Part shown: in pieces, positions 42,731-51,385 of the stretch | Numbering within the stretch: position 1 is the stretch's first letter | Layout: every line of letters begins with the position of its first letter | Source: Wenzhouxiangella sp. XN79A | GTDB taxonomy: Bacteria; Pseudomonadota; Gammaproteobacteria; Xanthomonadales; Wenzhouxiangellaceae | Direction of reading: 5' to 3' | DNA: 64,000 bases | Assembly: GCF_012272825.1 (NCBI RefSeq) | Contig: NZ_JAAWWS010000134.1 | Location: 121,486 to 185,485 of the forward strand | Notes under the pieces: generated by a model | What the model saw: the letters and a program-made list of their open reading frames with translations, nothing else | The model's database searches: none | What the model was told of the DNA's origin: nothing | Program-made: the position numbers and the translations under genes

Positions 42731-44178
42731 GCGGCGGCCTCCAGCGCGGCACGCACCGCATCGAAATCCGAAAACGGCCGGGCCGTGTCGCCGACGATCT
42801 GCTCGCGCTCGTGACCCTTGCCGGCCACCAGCACGACGTCGTCGGGGCCGGCCTCGCGGATCGCCAGCCGGATCGCTTCGGCGCGATCGCGCATCACCCG
42901 CGATCGGTCCGGACGCTGCATGCCGGCCTGGATCTCGCGGACGATGGACAGGCCGTCTTCGTGCCGCGGGTTGTCGTCGGTCAGGATCACCCGGTCGGCC
43001 AGGCCTTCGGCGATCCGGCCCATTTCCGGGCGCTTGGCGCGATCGCGGTTGCCGCCGCAGCCGAACACGCAGATCAGCTGCCCCCGGGTCAGCGGGCGCA
43101 GCGCGGCCAGCGCGTTTTCCAGGGCATCCGGGGTATGGGCGTAGTCGATCACGACCCGACGCTCGGCGCCGTCGACCCGGTTCATCCGGCCCGGCACCGG
43201 TACCAGGGCCGCCAGCTTCGCGGCGATCGCTTCGCGGTCGACGCCGCGCTCGGCCAGCTCGCCGGCGACGATCATCAGGTTCAGCACGTTGACCCGGCCG
43301 ATCAGCGGCGTCTCGGCCTCGACCCGGCCGTCGGGCAGGTGCAGGGTCAGGGCCAGGCCGTCGAGATCGGCGCGCCGGATCTCGGCGGTGACATCGGCGC
43401 CTCGGGACGGATCCAGCGCATAGGTGCGCAGACCGTCGTTGCCGCGCAGGTTCGAGGCCAGCGCGCGACCGAAGGCGTCGTCGAGATTGATCCACTGGCG
43501 CCGGCTGGCGTGATCCCGGAACAACCGCGCCTTGGCCGCGCCGTAGGCCTCGCGGCTGCCGTGGTAATCGAGATGGTCGTGACCGAGATTGGTGAATGCG
43601 GTCGCGGTAAAGGTCAGGCCGGCCAGTCGACCCTGGTCCAGCGCATGCGACGAGGCTTCCAGCGCCACGTGGCGAACGCCCTGGCGAGCCAGCTCGGCCA
43701 GCGCGGCCCAGGTCGCGAACAGATCCGGCGTGGTGTGGCTGGACTCGACCATCGCACCCGGCCGGCCGATGCCCAGTGTGCCGATCATCGCACCGTCCAG
43801 TGCCTGGGCCATCAGCCAGGCCACCGAGCTCTTGCCGTTGGTGCCCGTGACGGCGAACAGGTCCAGCCCGGCGAGCGCATCGCCGTGGAACCGGCGAACG
43901 AGATCGACGGTGCGCGCACCGAGCCCCTCGATCGCCACGCAGCGATCGGCCAGCTCGGTCGGCGGCGCGTCGGCGGCGTCGTGCAGGACCACCACGGCCC
44001 CGGCGGCCAGCGCCTCGGCAGCGAACTCCAGGCCATGCGCCTGCGCACCCGGCAGCGCGACGAAGGCATCGCCGGGTCGAACCCGGCGGCTGTCCCGGGT
44101 CAGCCCGCCGACATCGAGCGGAGACAGCAGCCCCGGGGATACCGGCCAGCCGCTGAGGAGCGTCGCCAGCCGGGTCAT
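42727..44178 (-). CDS. murE: UDP-MurNAc-L-Ala-D-Glu--meso-diaminopimelate ligase
   Basis: MurE, 483 aa. ATP loop 'FAVTGTNGKSSVAWLMAQAL' near residue 115; 'VALEASSHALDQGRLAGLTFTATAFTNLGHDHLDYHGS'; the C-terminal 'LTDDNPRHEDGLSIVREI' contains DNPR, the meso-diaminopimelate signature, so the third stem residue is meso-DAP as in other Gram-negatives. Its start overlaps the ftsI stop by 4 nt. Confidence 0.97.
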   Translation of the reverse strand: MTRLATLLSGWPVSPGLLSPLDVGGLTRDSRRVRPGDAFVALPGAQAHGLEFAAEALAAGAVVVLHDAADAPPTELADRCVAIEGLGARTVDLVRRFHGDALAGLDLFAVTGTNGKSSVAWLMAQALDGAMIGTLGIGRPGAMVESSHTTPDLFATWAALAELARQGVRHVALEASSHALDQGRLAGLTFTATAFTNLGHDHLDYHGSREAYGAAKARLFRDHASRRQWINLDDAFGRALASNLRGNDGLRTYALDPSRGADVTAEIRRADLDGLALTLHLPDGRVEAETPLIGRVNVLNLMIVAGELAERGVDREAIAAKLAALVPVPGRMNRVDGAERRVVIDYAHTPDALENALAALRPLTRGQLICVFGCGGNRDRAKRPEMGRIAEGLADRVILTDDNPRHEDGLSIVREIQAGMQRPDRSRVMRDRAEAIRLAIREAGPDDVVLVAGKGHEREQIVGDTARPFSDFDAVRAALEAAA

Positions 44179-45878
44179 TGCGGGTCTCCGAGCCGGGCGA
44201 TCAGGGTGCCGACATCGTCCGGGGGCACGTTCATCAAACGCAGCGCATCGGCCATCACGCGACCGAACAACGGTCCGGCCACGGCACCGCCGTAGTACTC
44301 GTCGCCGCCGGGGTCGTGGATCACGACCACCGCAGCCAGCCTCGGTCGCGAGACCGGTGCGAAGCCGCCGATGCTGGCCACGTAGCGATCGCCGTAGCCG
44401 CCGACCCCGACCTTGCGCGACGTGCCGGTCTTGACTGCGACCCGGTAGCCGGGCACGTCGGCGCGGGTGCCGGTGCCGCCCGGCAGCGTGACGGTTTCGA
44501 GCATGTCCTGAAGCTCGCCGGCCAGCGACGGATCCATGACGGTCTGGACCGGGTTGTCGCTGCCGAGCACGAAACTGGGCTGGCGCAGCCGGCCGTCGTC
44601 GGCGATCGCCGAAATGGCGCGGACCAGCTGCAGCGGGGTGACCGACAGGCCGTAGCCGTAGGACAGCGTGGCCTGCTCCAGCTTGCGCCAGCGCTCGTGG
44701 TCGCGCAGCACGCCGGCCGACTCACCGGGGAACCCGGTGCCGGTGACCTGGCCGAAGCCCAGTCGCGAATACATGCTCCACAAGTGGCGCGAGTCCATGC
44801 CCAGGGCCAGCTGGACGACGCCCACGTTCGACGACTTGGTCAGGATGCCGGTGACGGTCAGTTCACCGAAATTCCGGATGTCGCGAATGGTGTGGCCGGA
44901 GACCTGCATGGTGCCCGGCGCGGTGTCGACGACCAGGTCGGGGTAGGCCAGGCCGGCCTCCATCGCGGCGGCGACGACGAAGGGCTTGACCACCGAACCC
45001 GGCTCGAGCACGTCGGTCAGGGCGCGATTGCGGCGACCGTCCGGGTTACCGAGGTCGCGCGCGTTCGGATTGAACGACGGCACGTTGACCATCGCCAGGA
45101 TCTCGCCGGTGGTCACGTCCAGCACCACCACCGAACCCGAACGCGCCTGGTGCTCGGACACGGTGCGGGTCAGTTCGCGGTAGGCCAGGTACTGCAGGCG
45201 GCGGTCCAGGGTCAGGGTCAGGTCCTGGCCGGGCCGCGCTTCGCGCACCTGCTCGATGTTCTCGACGACACGGCCGAGGCGGTCCTTGATGACGCGTTTG
45301 GCGCCGCTGCGGCCCATCAGCCAGCTGTCGTAGGCCAGCTCCAGGCCTTCCTGGCCGACCTCGTCGATGTTGGTGAAACCGACGACCTGCGAGCTGACAT
45401 CGGAGGTCGGATAGAAGCGCCGGTACTCGCGCTGCAGGAACACGCCGGGAATGTCGAGTTCGCGAACCCGCTCGGCCAGGTCGGGCGCGATCCGGCGGAT
45501 GATCCAGACGAACTCGCGGTCGGCGCGCTGGGTCAGTCGGCGCTCGATCGCCTCGGCGTTCTCGCCGAGCACGCCGGCCAGCAGCGGGATGCGATCGGCG
45601 GCCTGCAGCAACTCGCCGGGGTGTGCCCAGACCGACTCGACCGGCGTCGACACGGCCAGCGGCGCACCGCTGCGGTCGAGGATCGAGCCGCGCATGGCCG
45701 GGGTCTCGACCTGGCGCAGGAACCGGGCCTCGCCTTCGCCCTGCAGGAACTCGGTGTCCATGACCTGCAGCTTCACCGCGCGGGCGAGAAGGCCCAGCGC
45801 ACACAGCGCCATGAGCGCCAGCAGCAGCGCCACGCGCAGCCGGCTGCCGGTGGGTCGTGCGGTCGTCGCCTCAGCCAT
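44175..45878 (-). CDS. ftsI: Septal transpeptidase FtsI (PBP3)
   Basis: A class B penicillin-binding protein, 567 aa, cross-linking septal peptidoglycan in partnership with FtsW. One transmembrane helix (about 14-34), then the pedestal domain ('RGSILDRSGAPLAVSTPVESVWAHP') and the transpeptidase domain: SxxK at Ser295 ('LEPGSVVKPF'), SxN at 349-351 ('TKSSNVG') and KTG at 483-485 ('AVKTGTSRKVG'). The start is chosen at the 8-nt overlap with ftsL; an upstream extension has no homology. Confidence 0.97.
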   Translation of the reverse strand: MAEATTARPTGSRLRVALLLALMALCALGLLARAVKLQVMDTEFLQGEGEARFLRQVETPAMRGSILDRSGAPLAVSTPVESVWAHPGELLQAADRIPLLAGVLGENAEAIERRLTQRADREFVWIIRRIAPDLAERVRELDIPGVFLQREYRRFYPTSDVSSQVVGFTNIDEVGQEGLELAYDSWLMGRSGAKRVIKDRLGRVVENIEQVREARPGQDLTLTLDRRLQYLAYRELTRTVSEHQARSGSVVVLDVTTGEILAMVNVPSFNPNARDLGNPDGRRNRALTDVLEPGSVVKPFVVAAAMEAGLAYPDLVVDTAPGTMQVSGHTIRDIRNFGELTVTGILTKSSNVGVVQLALGMDSRHLWSMYSRLGFGQVTGTGFPGESAGVLRDHERWRKLEQATLSYGYGLSVTPLQLVRAISAIADDGRLRQPSFVLGSDNPVQTVMDPSLAGELQDMLETVTLPGGTGTRADVPGYRVAVKTGTSRKVGVGGYGDRYVASIGGFAPVSRPRLAAVVVIHDPGGDEYYGGAVAGPLFGRVMADALRLMNVPPDDVGTLIARLGDPQ

Positions 45879-46140
45879 CGCTGCGCACCAGCAGTCCGAC
45901 GTCCCGCGGCTGGCGCATGCCCAGCGACTCCCGGGCCTGCGCCTCGATCCGGCTCGATTCGCCGAGGAAGGCCAGCTCCAGCTGCAGCCGCGACCACTCG
46001 ACGCGTTCGGCATCGTGCTGTTGGGCGGCGGCCTCGAGCTGGATGAACAGCTGGCGGGCTTCGTGGCGCGCGCCGACCAGCGCCACCGCGCTCGCCACGG
46101 TGGCGGCCAGCAGGACGATCAGCGCGATCCAGGTCTTCAT
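45871..46140 (-). CDS. ftsL: Cell division protein FtsL
   Basis: An 89-aa bitopic protein. A short N-terminus is followed by a transmembrane helix 'WIALIVLLAATVASAVALVGA' and a periplasmic coiled coil ('EARQLFIQLEAAAQQHDAERVEWSRLQLELAFLGES'). It forms the FtsQLB complex that activates FtsWI. It was identified by position between rsmH and ftsI and by its architecture. The ATG overlaps the rsmH stop (ATGA). Confidence 0.9.
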   Translation of the reverse strand: MKTWIALIVLLAATVASAVALVGARHEARQLFIQLEAAAQQHDAERVEWSRLQLELAFLGESSRIEAQARESLGMRQPRDVGLLVRSDG

Positions 46141-47087
46141 GCCGCACCCCCGGCTGCCGGCGTGGCAAGCCGTTCGGCCACGCGCATCCGGGCCGAGCGG
46201 GCGCGCGGGTTGGCCTGCTGCTCGGCCTGATCGGGCCGGACCAGCTTGCCGATCTCGCGCAGTCGGGCCGAGAACGGCGCGGCCGGCCTCCGGCGGCTGG
46301 CGGCCGGCGGCCGCGCGTGCTCGCGGATGAAGCGCTTGACGATCCGGTCCTCGAGCGAATGGAAGCTGATCACGGCCAGCCGCCCGCCGGCGGCCAGCAG
46401 CTCGAGCGCGGCGTCCAGCGCCCGTTCGATCGCGTCGAGCTCGCCGTTGACCGCGATGCGGATGGCCTGGAAGCTTCGGGTGGCCGGATCGATCCGGTCG
46501 CGGGCCGCTGCCGCCTTCGGCACTGCAGCGCGAATGATCCCGGCCAGCTGAACCGTGCCGGTGATCGGCGTCTCGGCACGGGCCCGGACGATGGCCTGGG
46601 CGATCCGACGCGAATGCCGCTCTTCGCCGAAGCGGAACAGCACCTCGGTCAGCTCGGCCTCGTCGACCGATGCCAGCCAGTCGGCCGCGGACGGCCCGGC
46701 CTCGGGGTTCATGCGCATGTCCAGCGGCCCGTCCTCGCGGAAGCTGAAGCCGCGCGCCGGATCGTCGAGCTGCGGCGAGGACACGCCGAGATCCATCAGC
46801 AGGCCGTCGACCCGGCCGCGCAGGCCGAGCTCATCGGCCCGCTCGCCGAGTTCGCCGAAGCTGGCCTGGACGAAGCGGACCCGGGCATCGTCGCCGAAGC
46901 GCTGCCGGCCCACCGCCAGCGCTTCGGGATCGAGATCGATCGCGATCAGGCGACCGGAGGGACCCAGCCGCTCGAGGATCCGCGCGCTGTGCCCGCCACG
47001 CCCGAAGGTCGCATCGACGTAGGTGCCGTCTTCGGTCACGTTCAGCGCATCCACCGCTGCCTCCAGCAATACCGGAACATGGGCCAC
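46137..47087 (-). CDS. rsmH: 16S rRNA (cytosine1402-N4)-methyltransferase
   Basis: RsmH (MraW), 316 aa. It methylates N4 of C1402 in 16S rRNA, near the decoding site. Motifs: 'HVPVLLEAAVDALNVTEDGTYVDATFGRGGHSARILERLGPSGRLIAIDLDPEAL' (SAM site), 'VDGLLMDLGVSSPQLDDPARGFSFREDGPLDMRM' and 'LAVISFHSLEDRIVKRFIREHA'. It follows mraZ by 3 bp and precedes ftsL with a 4-nt overlap. Confidence 0.97.
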   Translation of the reverse strand: MAHVPVLLEAAVDALNVTEDGTYVDATFGRGGHSARILERLGPSGRLIAIDLDPEALAVGRQRFGDDARVRFVQASFGELGERADELGLRGRVDGLLMDLGVSSPQLDDPARGFSFREDGPLDMRMNPEAGPSAADWLASVDEAELTEVLFRFGEERHSRRIAQAIVRARAETPITGTVQLAGIIRAAVPKAAAARDRIDPATRSFQAIRIAVNGELDAIERALDAALELLAAGGRLAVISFHSLEDRIVKRFIREHARPPAASRRRPAAPFSARLREIGKLVRPDQAEQQANPRARSARMRVAERLATPAAGGAA

Positions 47088-47090
47088 GAC

Positions 47091-47543
47091 TCAGAGCACC
47101 AGCTGGGCCATTTCGGGCGAGGCCTGCTCCTGCATGGAACGCTCTTCTTCCGCGCGCCGCTGGTTCAGCACGTTGTCGTTCCAGATCTCGAAGCGCGCGC
47201 CCATACCCATCAGCACCGCCTTCTTCTCCAGCCCGGTCACCTGGCGCAGGGTCTGCGGCAGCAACAGCCGGGCACTGGCATCGGGCTCCAGCGGCGTGGC
47301 CGAGCCGACCAGCCGGCGCTGCAGGCCGCGATGCGATGGATTGAAGGTGGTCAGGGCCATGACCTGGTCGCGGACGCGCTCCCATTCGGGTTCGGGATAC
47401 AGCCAGAGGCAGCCGGCGTCGAACGCCGAGTAGGTAAGCACCAGCCGGTTCGCGCAGACCTCCTCGATGCCCGGGCGATAGCGCGTCGGAAGCGCCATCC
47501 GGCCCTTGGAATCGAGGTTGATTGCCGTTTCGCCGAAGAACAT
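47091..47543 (-). CDS. mraZ: Transcriptional regulator MraZ
   Basis: MraZ, 150 aa, a double SpoVT/AbrB-type DNA-binding protein that represses its own dcw operon. It starts 'MFFGETAINLDSKGRMALPTRYRPGIEE' (first AbrB half) and repeats with 'GSATPLEPDASARLLLPQTLRQVTGLEKKAVLMGMGARFEIWNDNVLNQ' (second half). ATG 47543 is the family start. Four TGGGA-type repeats lie immediately upstream. Confidence 0.96.
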   Translation of the reverse strand: MFFGETAINLDSKGRMALPTRYRPGIEEVCANRLVLTYSAFDAGCLWLYPEPEWERVRDQVMALTTFNPSHRGLQRRLVGSATPLEPDASARLLLPQTLRQVTGLEKKAVLMGMGARFEIWNDNVLNQRRAEEERSMQEQASPEMAQLVL

Positions 47544-47557
47544 GGCTGGTCCTGACT

Positions 47558-47592
47558 CTCCACTGAATCCCACAATTTCCCACTGAGCGCCA
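47558..47592 (-). promoter_or_regulatory. MraZ operator: four 10-bp-spaced TGGGA-type repeats
   Basis: On the minus strand TGGCG, TGGGA, TGGGA and TGGAG occur at exact 10-bp spacing (5-bp spacers), from the -10 region to 15 nt before the mraZ ATG. MraZ is known to bind such TGGGN repeats; the first repeat overlaps the -10, consistent with autorepression. Confidence 0.85.
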
Positions 47593-47620
47593 CAATAGAC
47601 CCTCACCACAAGGCTGTCAA
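47592..47620 (-). promoter_or_regulatory. dcw operon promoter (Pmra)
   Basis: A consensus -35 TTGACA (47620-47615), exactly 17 bp, and TATTGT as -10 (47597-47592) on the minus strand. It is the clearest sigma-70 promoter in the window and drives mraZ and the downstream division genes. Confidence 0.85.
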
Positions 47621-47759
47621 GCCGGTTTGCCCCGGAAAATCAGGGCGTTGAGCGGGTCCCACGGGCACGGCGAAGGGGCACTGTACGGAGATACAGCGAA
47701 GCGGAATTCGTGACGGAGATCACACCCGGCCGCCGCCTTCCGGCGACCGGGTGGAATCG

Positions 47760-47768
47760 AAGAAAAAG
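47760..47768 (-). terminator. T-run ending rnpB
   Basis: The minus strand reads CCTTTTTCTTCG directly after the 3' end of rnpB; the closing P1 stem of the RNA could serve as the terminator hairpin. Confidence 0.5.
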
Positions 47769-48120
47769 GAGTCGGCCGATAAGCCGGGTTCTGTCGTGGA
47801 CAGTCATTCGTCTGGGACGGCTGTCACCAGCCGCCTCGAGCAGCCTACCCGGATGCAGCGCGGGCCACGCTATGGCATCCCTATTCGGCCTTGCTTCGGG
47901 TGGGGTTTACCGTGCCGCCGACGGTTACCCGCGACGCGGTGCGCTCTTACCGCACCTTTTCACCCTTACCGGCGACTGGATCAGCCGCAGGCGGTCTGTT
48001 TTCTGTGGCACTTTCCGTAGGCTCGCGCCCCCCAGGCATTACCTGGCACCCTGCCCTGTGAAGCCCGGACTTTCCTCCGGCCCCGAAGATCGGGACCAGC
48101 GACTGTCTGGCCGACTCCTC
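47769..48120 (-). ncRNA. rnpB: RNase P RNA (bacterial type A)
   Basis: The RNA component of RNase P, which processes the 5' ends of tRNAs. The minus strand starts GAGGAGTCGGCCAGACAGTC, contains GGAGGAAAGTCCGGGC (P4 5' strand region, 48063-48079) and ends AGAACCCGGCTTATCGGCC followed by GACTCC and a T-run (47760-47768). About 352 nt, normal for type A. A CATACT hexamer (48130-48125, minus) lies 5 nt before the 5' end as -10. Confidence 0.96.
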
Positions 48121-48124
48121 GCGA

Positions 48125-48130
48125 AGTATG
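48125..48130 (-). promoter_or_regulatory. -10 of rnpB
   Basis: CATACT on the minus strand, 5 nt before the predicted RNA 5' end (GAGGAGTCGG). No clear -35 is seen. Confidence 0.5.
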
Positions 48131-48205
48131 ACCGATCCGGCTGGGCGAAGTGCCGACTCGACGGCGATCCGGCGTCGGGTCGAGCCGGAGCGGGGTACAA
48201 GGGAC

Positions 48206-48240
48206 TTGACAGTGTGTTACTGTTGTATAACACTATATAT
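48206..48240 (+). promoter_or_regulatory. Promoter with palindromic operator for lipoprotein gene
   Basis: A consensus -35 TTGACA (48206-48211) is followed by overlapping -10 candidates (TAACAC at 16 bp, AACACT at 17 bp). Embedded between them is the palindrome GTGTTA-N8-TAACAC (48214-48219 / 48228-48233), typical of a dimeric repressor site. The region is AT-rich compared with the surrounding DNA. Confidence 0.55.
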
Positions 48241-48334
48241 GCACCGCGCCCGGGGTCCGCCCCCGTCGACCTGTCCCGCACAGACCGACCGGGCCAGCCG
48301 ACCGCCGGCGCATCCAACCCAACATCCTGGAGCC

Positions 48335-50077
48335 ATGATCATGAGATTGCTGCCCCTTGCCCTGCTGAGCACTGCGCTGCTGCTGACCGGCTGCGGTGAC
48401 GACAAGGCGCCCGACGCCACCGCCGATTCGGCCGCCGACCGCACCCCCGAGCAGGCGGCAGGCGAATCCGGGCCGACCTTCTTCGATCGAATCGACGCCG
48501 ATACGCCCTACCTGTTCGCGAACCTCCAGCGCACGCCGGAGTCTCTGGTCGATGCGATGTGGGCGATCAACGACGCCTCGGCCGACAGCAACCAGGCCAT
48601 GCTCGACGCCGTCGCCGAAGACGAGGAACTGCCGCCGGAAGCGCGCGCGCTGGTCAACGAGATGTCCAGCATGCTGACCCGCGAGGGCTGGGAAGCCGCC
48701 GGTCTGCACACCAACCCGATGTTCGCCATCCACGGCGTGTCGCTGTTCCCGGTCGCCCACGTCGAGCTGGCCGATACCGATGCCTTCCGGGCCAAGCTGG
48801 ATCGCATCGAGGCCGGCCTCGAACGCCCGCTGTCGCGCCGCCAGATCGAGGGCCGCGAAGTGATCTGGTTCGGACTCGAAGCCACCCTCGGCATCGCCGT
48901 GCTGATCGAGGACGGCGTCGTCACCGCCGGCCTGGTGCCGGACCAGCCGGCGGTGCTCAGCCGCCTGGTCGGCGCCACCGATCCGGTCGACGCCATGGCG
49001 CCCGGCGCGCTGCGCGCGCTCAACCGCGAGATCGGCCTGACCCCCTACGGCAGCGGCTACCTCGACTTCGAGCGGGTCATCGCCCGCGTGCTCGGTCCCG
49101 ACCCGGTGATCGGTGCGCTGGACGTCGACGGCGAACTGGACGCGTTTCGCAACGATCCGGCCTGCCCGGCCGAGTTCCAGGCCCTGGCCACGGCCATGCC
49201 GCGCATGGTGATGGGCTACTCCGAAATGACCGAAACCCGCGCCGATGCGCTGCTCCGGATCGAAACCTCGCCGTCGATCGGCCAGGCGCTGGCGCCGATC
49301 GCACGCGCCCCGGTCTCGATCGACCGCGAACTGAAGGGCCTGATGAGCTTCGGCATGGCCTTCGAACTGCTTGCTGCGCGGGACTTCGCCCGAGGCCTGG
49401 TCGACGGCTGGGTCGAGACGCCGCCGCAGTGCGAGGCCTTCGCCACCGTCGCTGAGCAGGCGCCGCAGGTGCAGGCTGCGCTGAACCGGCCGATTCCACC
49501 GGTGGTGACCAATATCAAGGGCCTGTTCCTCGAGGCCGACAGCCTGTCGTTCAGCGACGAGGGCCTGCCCACCGGCGGCGGCACCCTGGCCTTCTTCATG
49601 AAGAACCCGCAGCTGCTGGTCGGCATGGCGCAGATGTTCTCGCCGCAGGTCGCCGAGCTTCAGCTCGAGCCGGGCGGCGAGCCGCAGAAGGTGCCGGTCG
49701 AGGCCATTCCGCAGCTGGCCGGCACCGGCCTGGAGGCCTGGATGGCGATGAGCGAGAACGCCATCGGCATGGCGATCGGCGCCGAATCGGTCGACGGCCT
49801 GACCGCCGGCCTGGACCGCACCGAGGCCGACCCGTTCCTGATGACCGGCCGGATGGACTTCGACCTGCTGATCGATCTGATGGACGTCGGGATGAAATCG
49901 ATGCAGTCCAGCGGCATGGACGTCGAGGCCGAGACCGCCGAGATGCTCGAAGCCCAGCGCGCCCAGTACGAGCGCATGGCCGAATACTACGACCAGGGCG
50001 CGTTCCGCATCGCCCTGACCGAAGCCGGCATCGACTTCGTGTTCGAGGCGCGGCTCAACGCCGACGCGATCGACTGA
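48335..50077 (+). CDS. Large lipoprotein of unknown function
   Basis: A 580-aa putative lipoprotein. The signal peptide ends with lipobox LLLTGC (Cys about 19); a short acidic Asp/Ala/Thr linker (DDKAPDATADSAADRTPEQ) follows. The rest is a soluble alpha/beta protein with no recognised motif: 'DADTPYLFANLQRTPESLVDAMWAIND', 'IHGVSLFPVAHVELADTDAFRAKLDRIEAGLE', 'GREVIWFGLEATLGIAVLIEDGVVTAGLVPD', 'GYLDFERVIARVLG'. ATG 48335 has CTGGAG before it; a second in-frame ATG is two codons on. A near-consensus promoter with a palindrome lies about 100 bp upstream, so it is probably strongly expressed and regulated. No operon partner. Confidence 0.85.
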   Translation: MIMRLLPLALLSTALLLTGCGDDKAPDATADSAADRTPEQAAGESGPTFFDRIDADTPYLFANLQRTPESLVDAMWAINDASADSNQAMLDAVAEDEELPPEARALVNEMSSMLTREGWEAAGLHTNPMFAIHGVSLFPVAHVELADTDAFRAKLDRIEAGLERPLSRRQIEGREVIWFGLEATLGIAVLIEDGVVTAGLVPDQPAVLSRLVGATDPVDAMAPGALRALNREIGLTPYGSGYLDFERVIARVLGPDPVIGALDVDGELDAFRNDPACPAEFQALATAMPRMVMGYSEMTETRADALLRIETSPSIGQALAPIARAPVSIDRELKGLMSFGMAFELLAARDFARGLVDGWVETPPQCEAFATVAEQAPQVQAALNRPIPPVVTNIKGLFLEADSLSFSDEGLPTGGGTLAFFMKNPQLLVGMAQMFSPQVAELQLEPGGEPQKVPVEAIPQLAGTGLEAWMAMSENAIGMAIGAESVDGLTAGLDRTEADPFLMTGRMDFDLLIDLMDVGMKSMQSSGMDVEAETAEMLEAQRAQYERMAEYYDQGAFRIALTEAGIDFVFEARLNADAID

Positions 50078-50088
50078 TCGCAGCCCCC

Positions 50089-50116
50089 GATGCCGCGCGG
50101 CCTTCCGCGCGGCATC
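50089..50116. terminator. Bidirectional hairpin between convergent genes
   Basis: A perfect 12-bp stem GATGCCGCGCGG / CCGCGCGGCATC with loop CCTT, between the lipoprotein stop (50077) and the hda stop (50118). It lacks a T-run but its position suits both transcripts. Confidence 0.6.
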
Positions 50117-50117
50117 G

Positions 50118-50801
50118 TCAAGCCCGGCCCGGATCGTCCAGGCAGCTCCGCGCCAGCGGAATCGACAGCACCCTTCGCTCGGCCAGCGCCTGCTGGCTCA
50201 TCCGCTCGACCAGCGCTGCCAGCGGTGCCGCCGCCCGCGGGCCGTGCCGCATCAGGTAGTCGATCAGGCCGCGTCCGGCCACCACCCCGTAGTCCTCGAC
50301 CAGCTGGCGCACCAGCGCTTCCAGCGAGCGGTCGTCGAGCGGCTTGACCACCAGGTGGGCGGCCTGGCCCAGCCGCGAACGCAGGTCGGGCAGCAGGAAG
50401 GCCGAGCGATCGCCGCCGGTCAGCACCACGCCGGTCCGGTCGGCGCGCCAGCGATTCAAGGCATTGAACAGCGCACGCTCGCGCGCCTCGTCGCCGGCCA
50501 GCGCGTCGTAGTCGTCGACGACCACCCAGTCGCCGCCGGCGGCCTCGAGCAGCGCCGCGGCCGCCGGCATCGCGCCCGGCACGAACACGCAGCGCAGGTT
50601 GCGCTCGGCCAGCCGGGCCACGGTGGCCAGCGCAAGGTGGCTGCGGCCCGAGCCCGGCGGACCGGAAACGCGCAACCACTGGCCGGGCTCCAGCCCGTCG
50701 CGCAGCGTGCGCACGACCAGACCGTTGTCGCCGGTCACGAAGTTGGAAAAGCGCGGACGGCGCGGCGGCGACAGCGCCAGCGGCAGCTGCGGCGCGCTCA
50801 T
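50118..50801 (-). CDS. hda: DnaA regulatory inactivator Hda
   Basis: A 227-aa AAA+ protein homologous to the DnaA ATPase domain. With the clamp it promotes DnaA-ATP hydrolysis after initiation. It starts '[24 protein letters not shown]', where QLPLAL is the clamp-binding motif. The P-loop 'SGPPGSGRSHLALATV' has Arg for the usual Lys, as in known Hda. Walker B is 'DWVVVDDYDALAGD'. 'LSIPLARSCL' is at the C-terminus. The start overlaps the upstream gene (ATGA). Confidence 0.92.
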   Translation of the reverse strand: MSAPQLPLALSPPRRPRFSNFVTGDNGLVVRTLRDGLEPGQWLRVSGPPGSGRSHLALATVARLAERNLRCVFVPGAMPAAAALLEAAGGDWVVVDDYDALAGDEARERALFNALNRWRADRTGVVLTGGDRSAFLLPDLRSRLGQAAHLVVKPLDDRSLEALVRQLVEDYGVVAGRGLIDYLMRHGPRAAAPLAALVERMSQQALAERRVLSIPLARSCLDDPGRA

Positions 50802-51385
50802 CGGCCGCTCCGCTCGCGGGCGATCCGCGAGGCGCGCTGGCTCCAGATCCAGACGTACTGGGCCAGGGTCAGCACGACCAGCGCACCGACGACCCGGACC
50901 AACCCGGCCTCGATCAGCGAAGGCACCGGCGCGCCGGCCAACTCGACCAGCACCACCATCATCAGCAGCAACTGGGCCACGGTATTGACCTTCGACAGCT
51001 GGGTCGGCTCGGGCTGGACCACCTCGAAGCGGAAGTGATAGACCATCGCGCCGGCCACGATCACCACGTCGCGCAGCACCACCAGCGCCACCAGCCAGGC
51101 CGGCAGATGACCGAGCGCGCCGAGGGTCAGGTAGGTGCCGACCAGCAGCAGCTTGTCGGCCAGCGGATCGAGGATGCCGCCGATCCGGGTCTGCCAGCCG
51201 AAGCGGCGGGCCAGCCAGCCGTCCAGCGCATCGCTGACACCGGCAACGATCGCCAGCGCCAGGGCCCAGCCGTAGATGCCCTGGACCAGCAGCACCAGGA
51301 TCGGCGGCACCAGCAGCAGCCGCAGGCCGGTCAGCACGTTGGGCAGCTGGCGCCAGGCCGACGCTTGCGAAGCGGTCCCGTTCAC
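50798..51385 (-). CDS. CDP-alcohol phosphatidyltransferase (PgsA-like)
   Basis: A 195-aa membrane enzyme of phospholipid synthesis. The CDP-alcohol phosphotransferase motif is complete: '[28 protein letters not shown]' (D-x2-D-G-x2-A-R-x8-G-x3-D-x3-D). About five to six hydrophobic segments. It may make phosphatidylglycerol phosphate or a related lipid; whether it is the main PgsA cannot be told. GTG 51385 overlaps the DUF2066 stop. Operon DUF2066 - this gene - hda. Confidence 0.9.
   Translation of the reverse strand: MNGTASQASAWRQLPNVLTGLRLLLVPPILVLLVQGIYGWALALAIVAGVSDALDGWLARRFGWQTRIGGILDPLADKLLLVGTYLTLGALGHLPAWLVALVVLRDVVIVAGAMVYHFRFEVVQPEPTQLSKVNTVAQLLLMMVVLVELAGAPVPSLIEAGLVRVVGALVVLTLAQYVWIWSQRASRIARERSGR

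Noticed and set aside
47760..48330. Small coding frames across the rnpB locus (e.g. 47710-48399 plus, 48039-48317 minus)
   Set aside because: The stretch is RNase P RNA with all conserved landmarks; the frames are chance.
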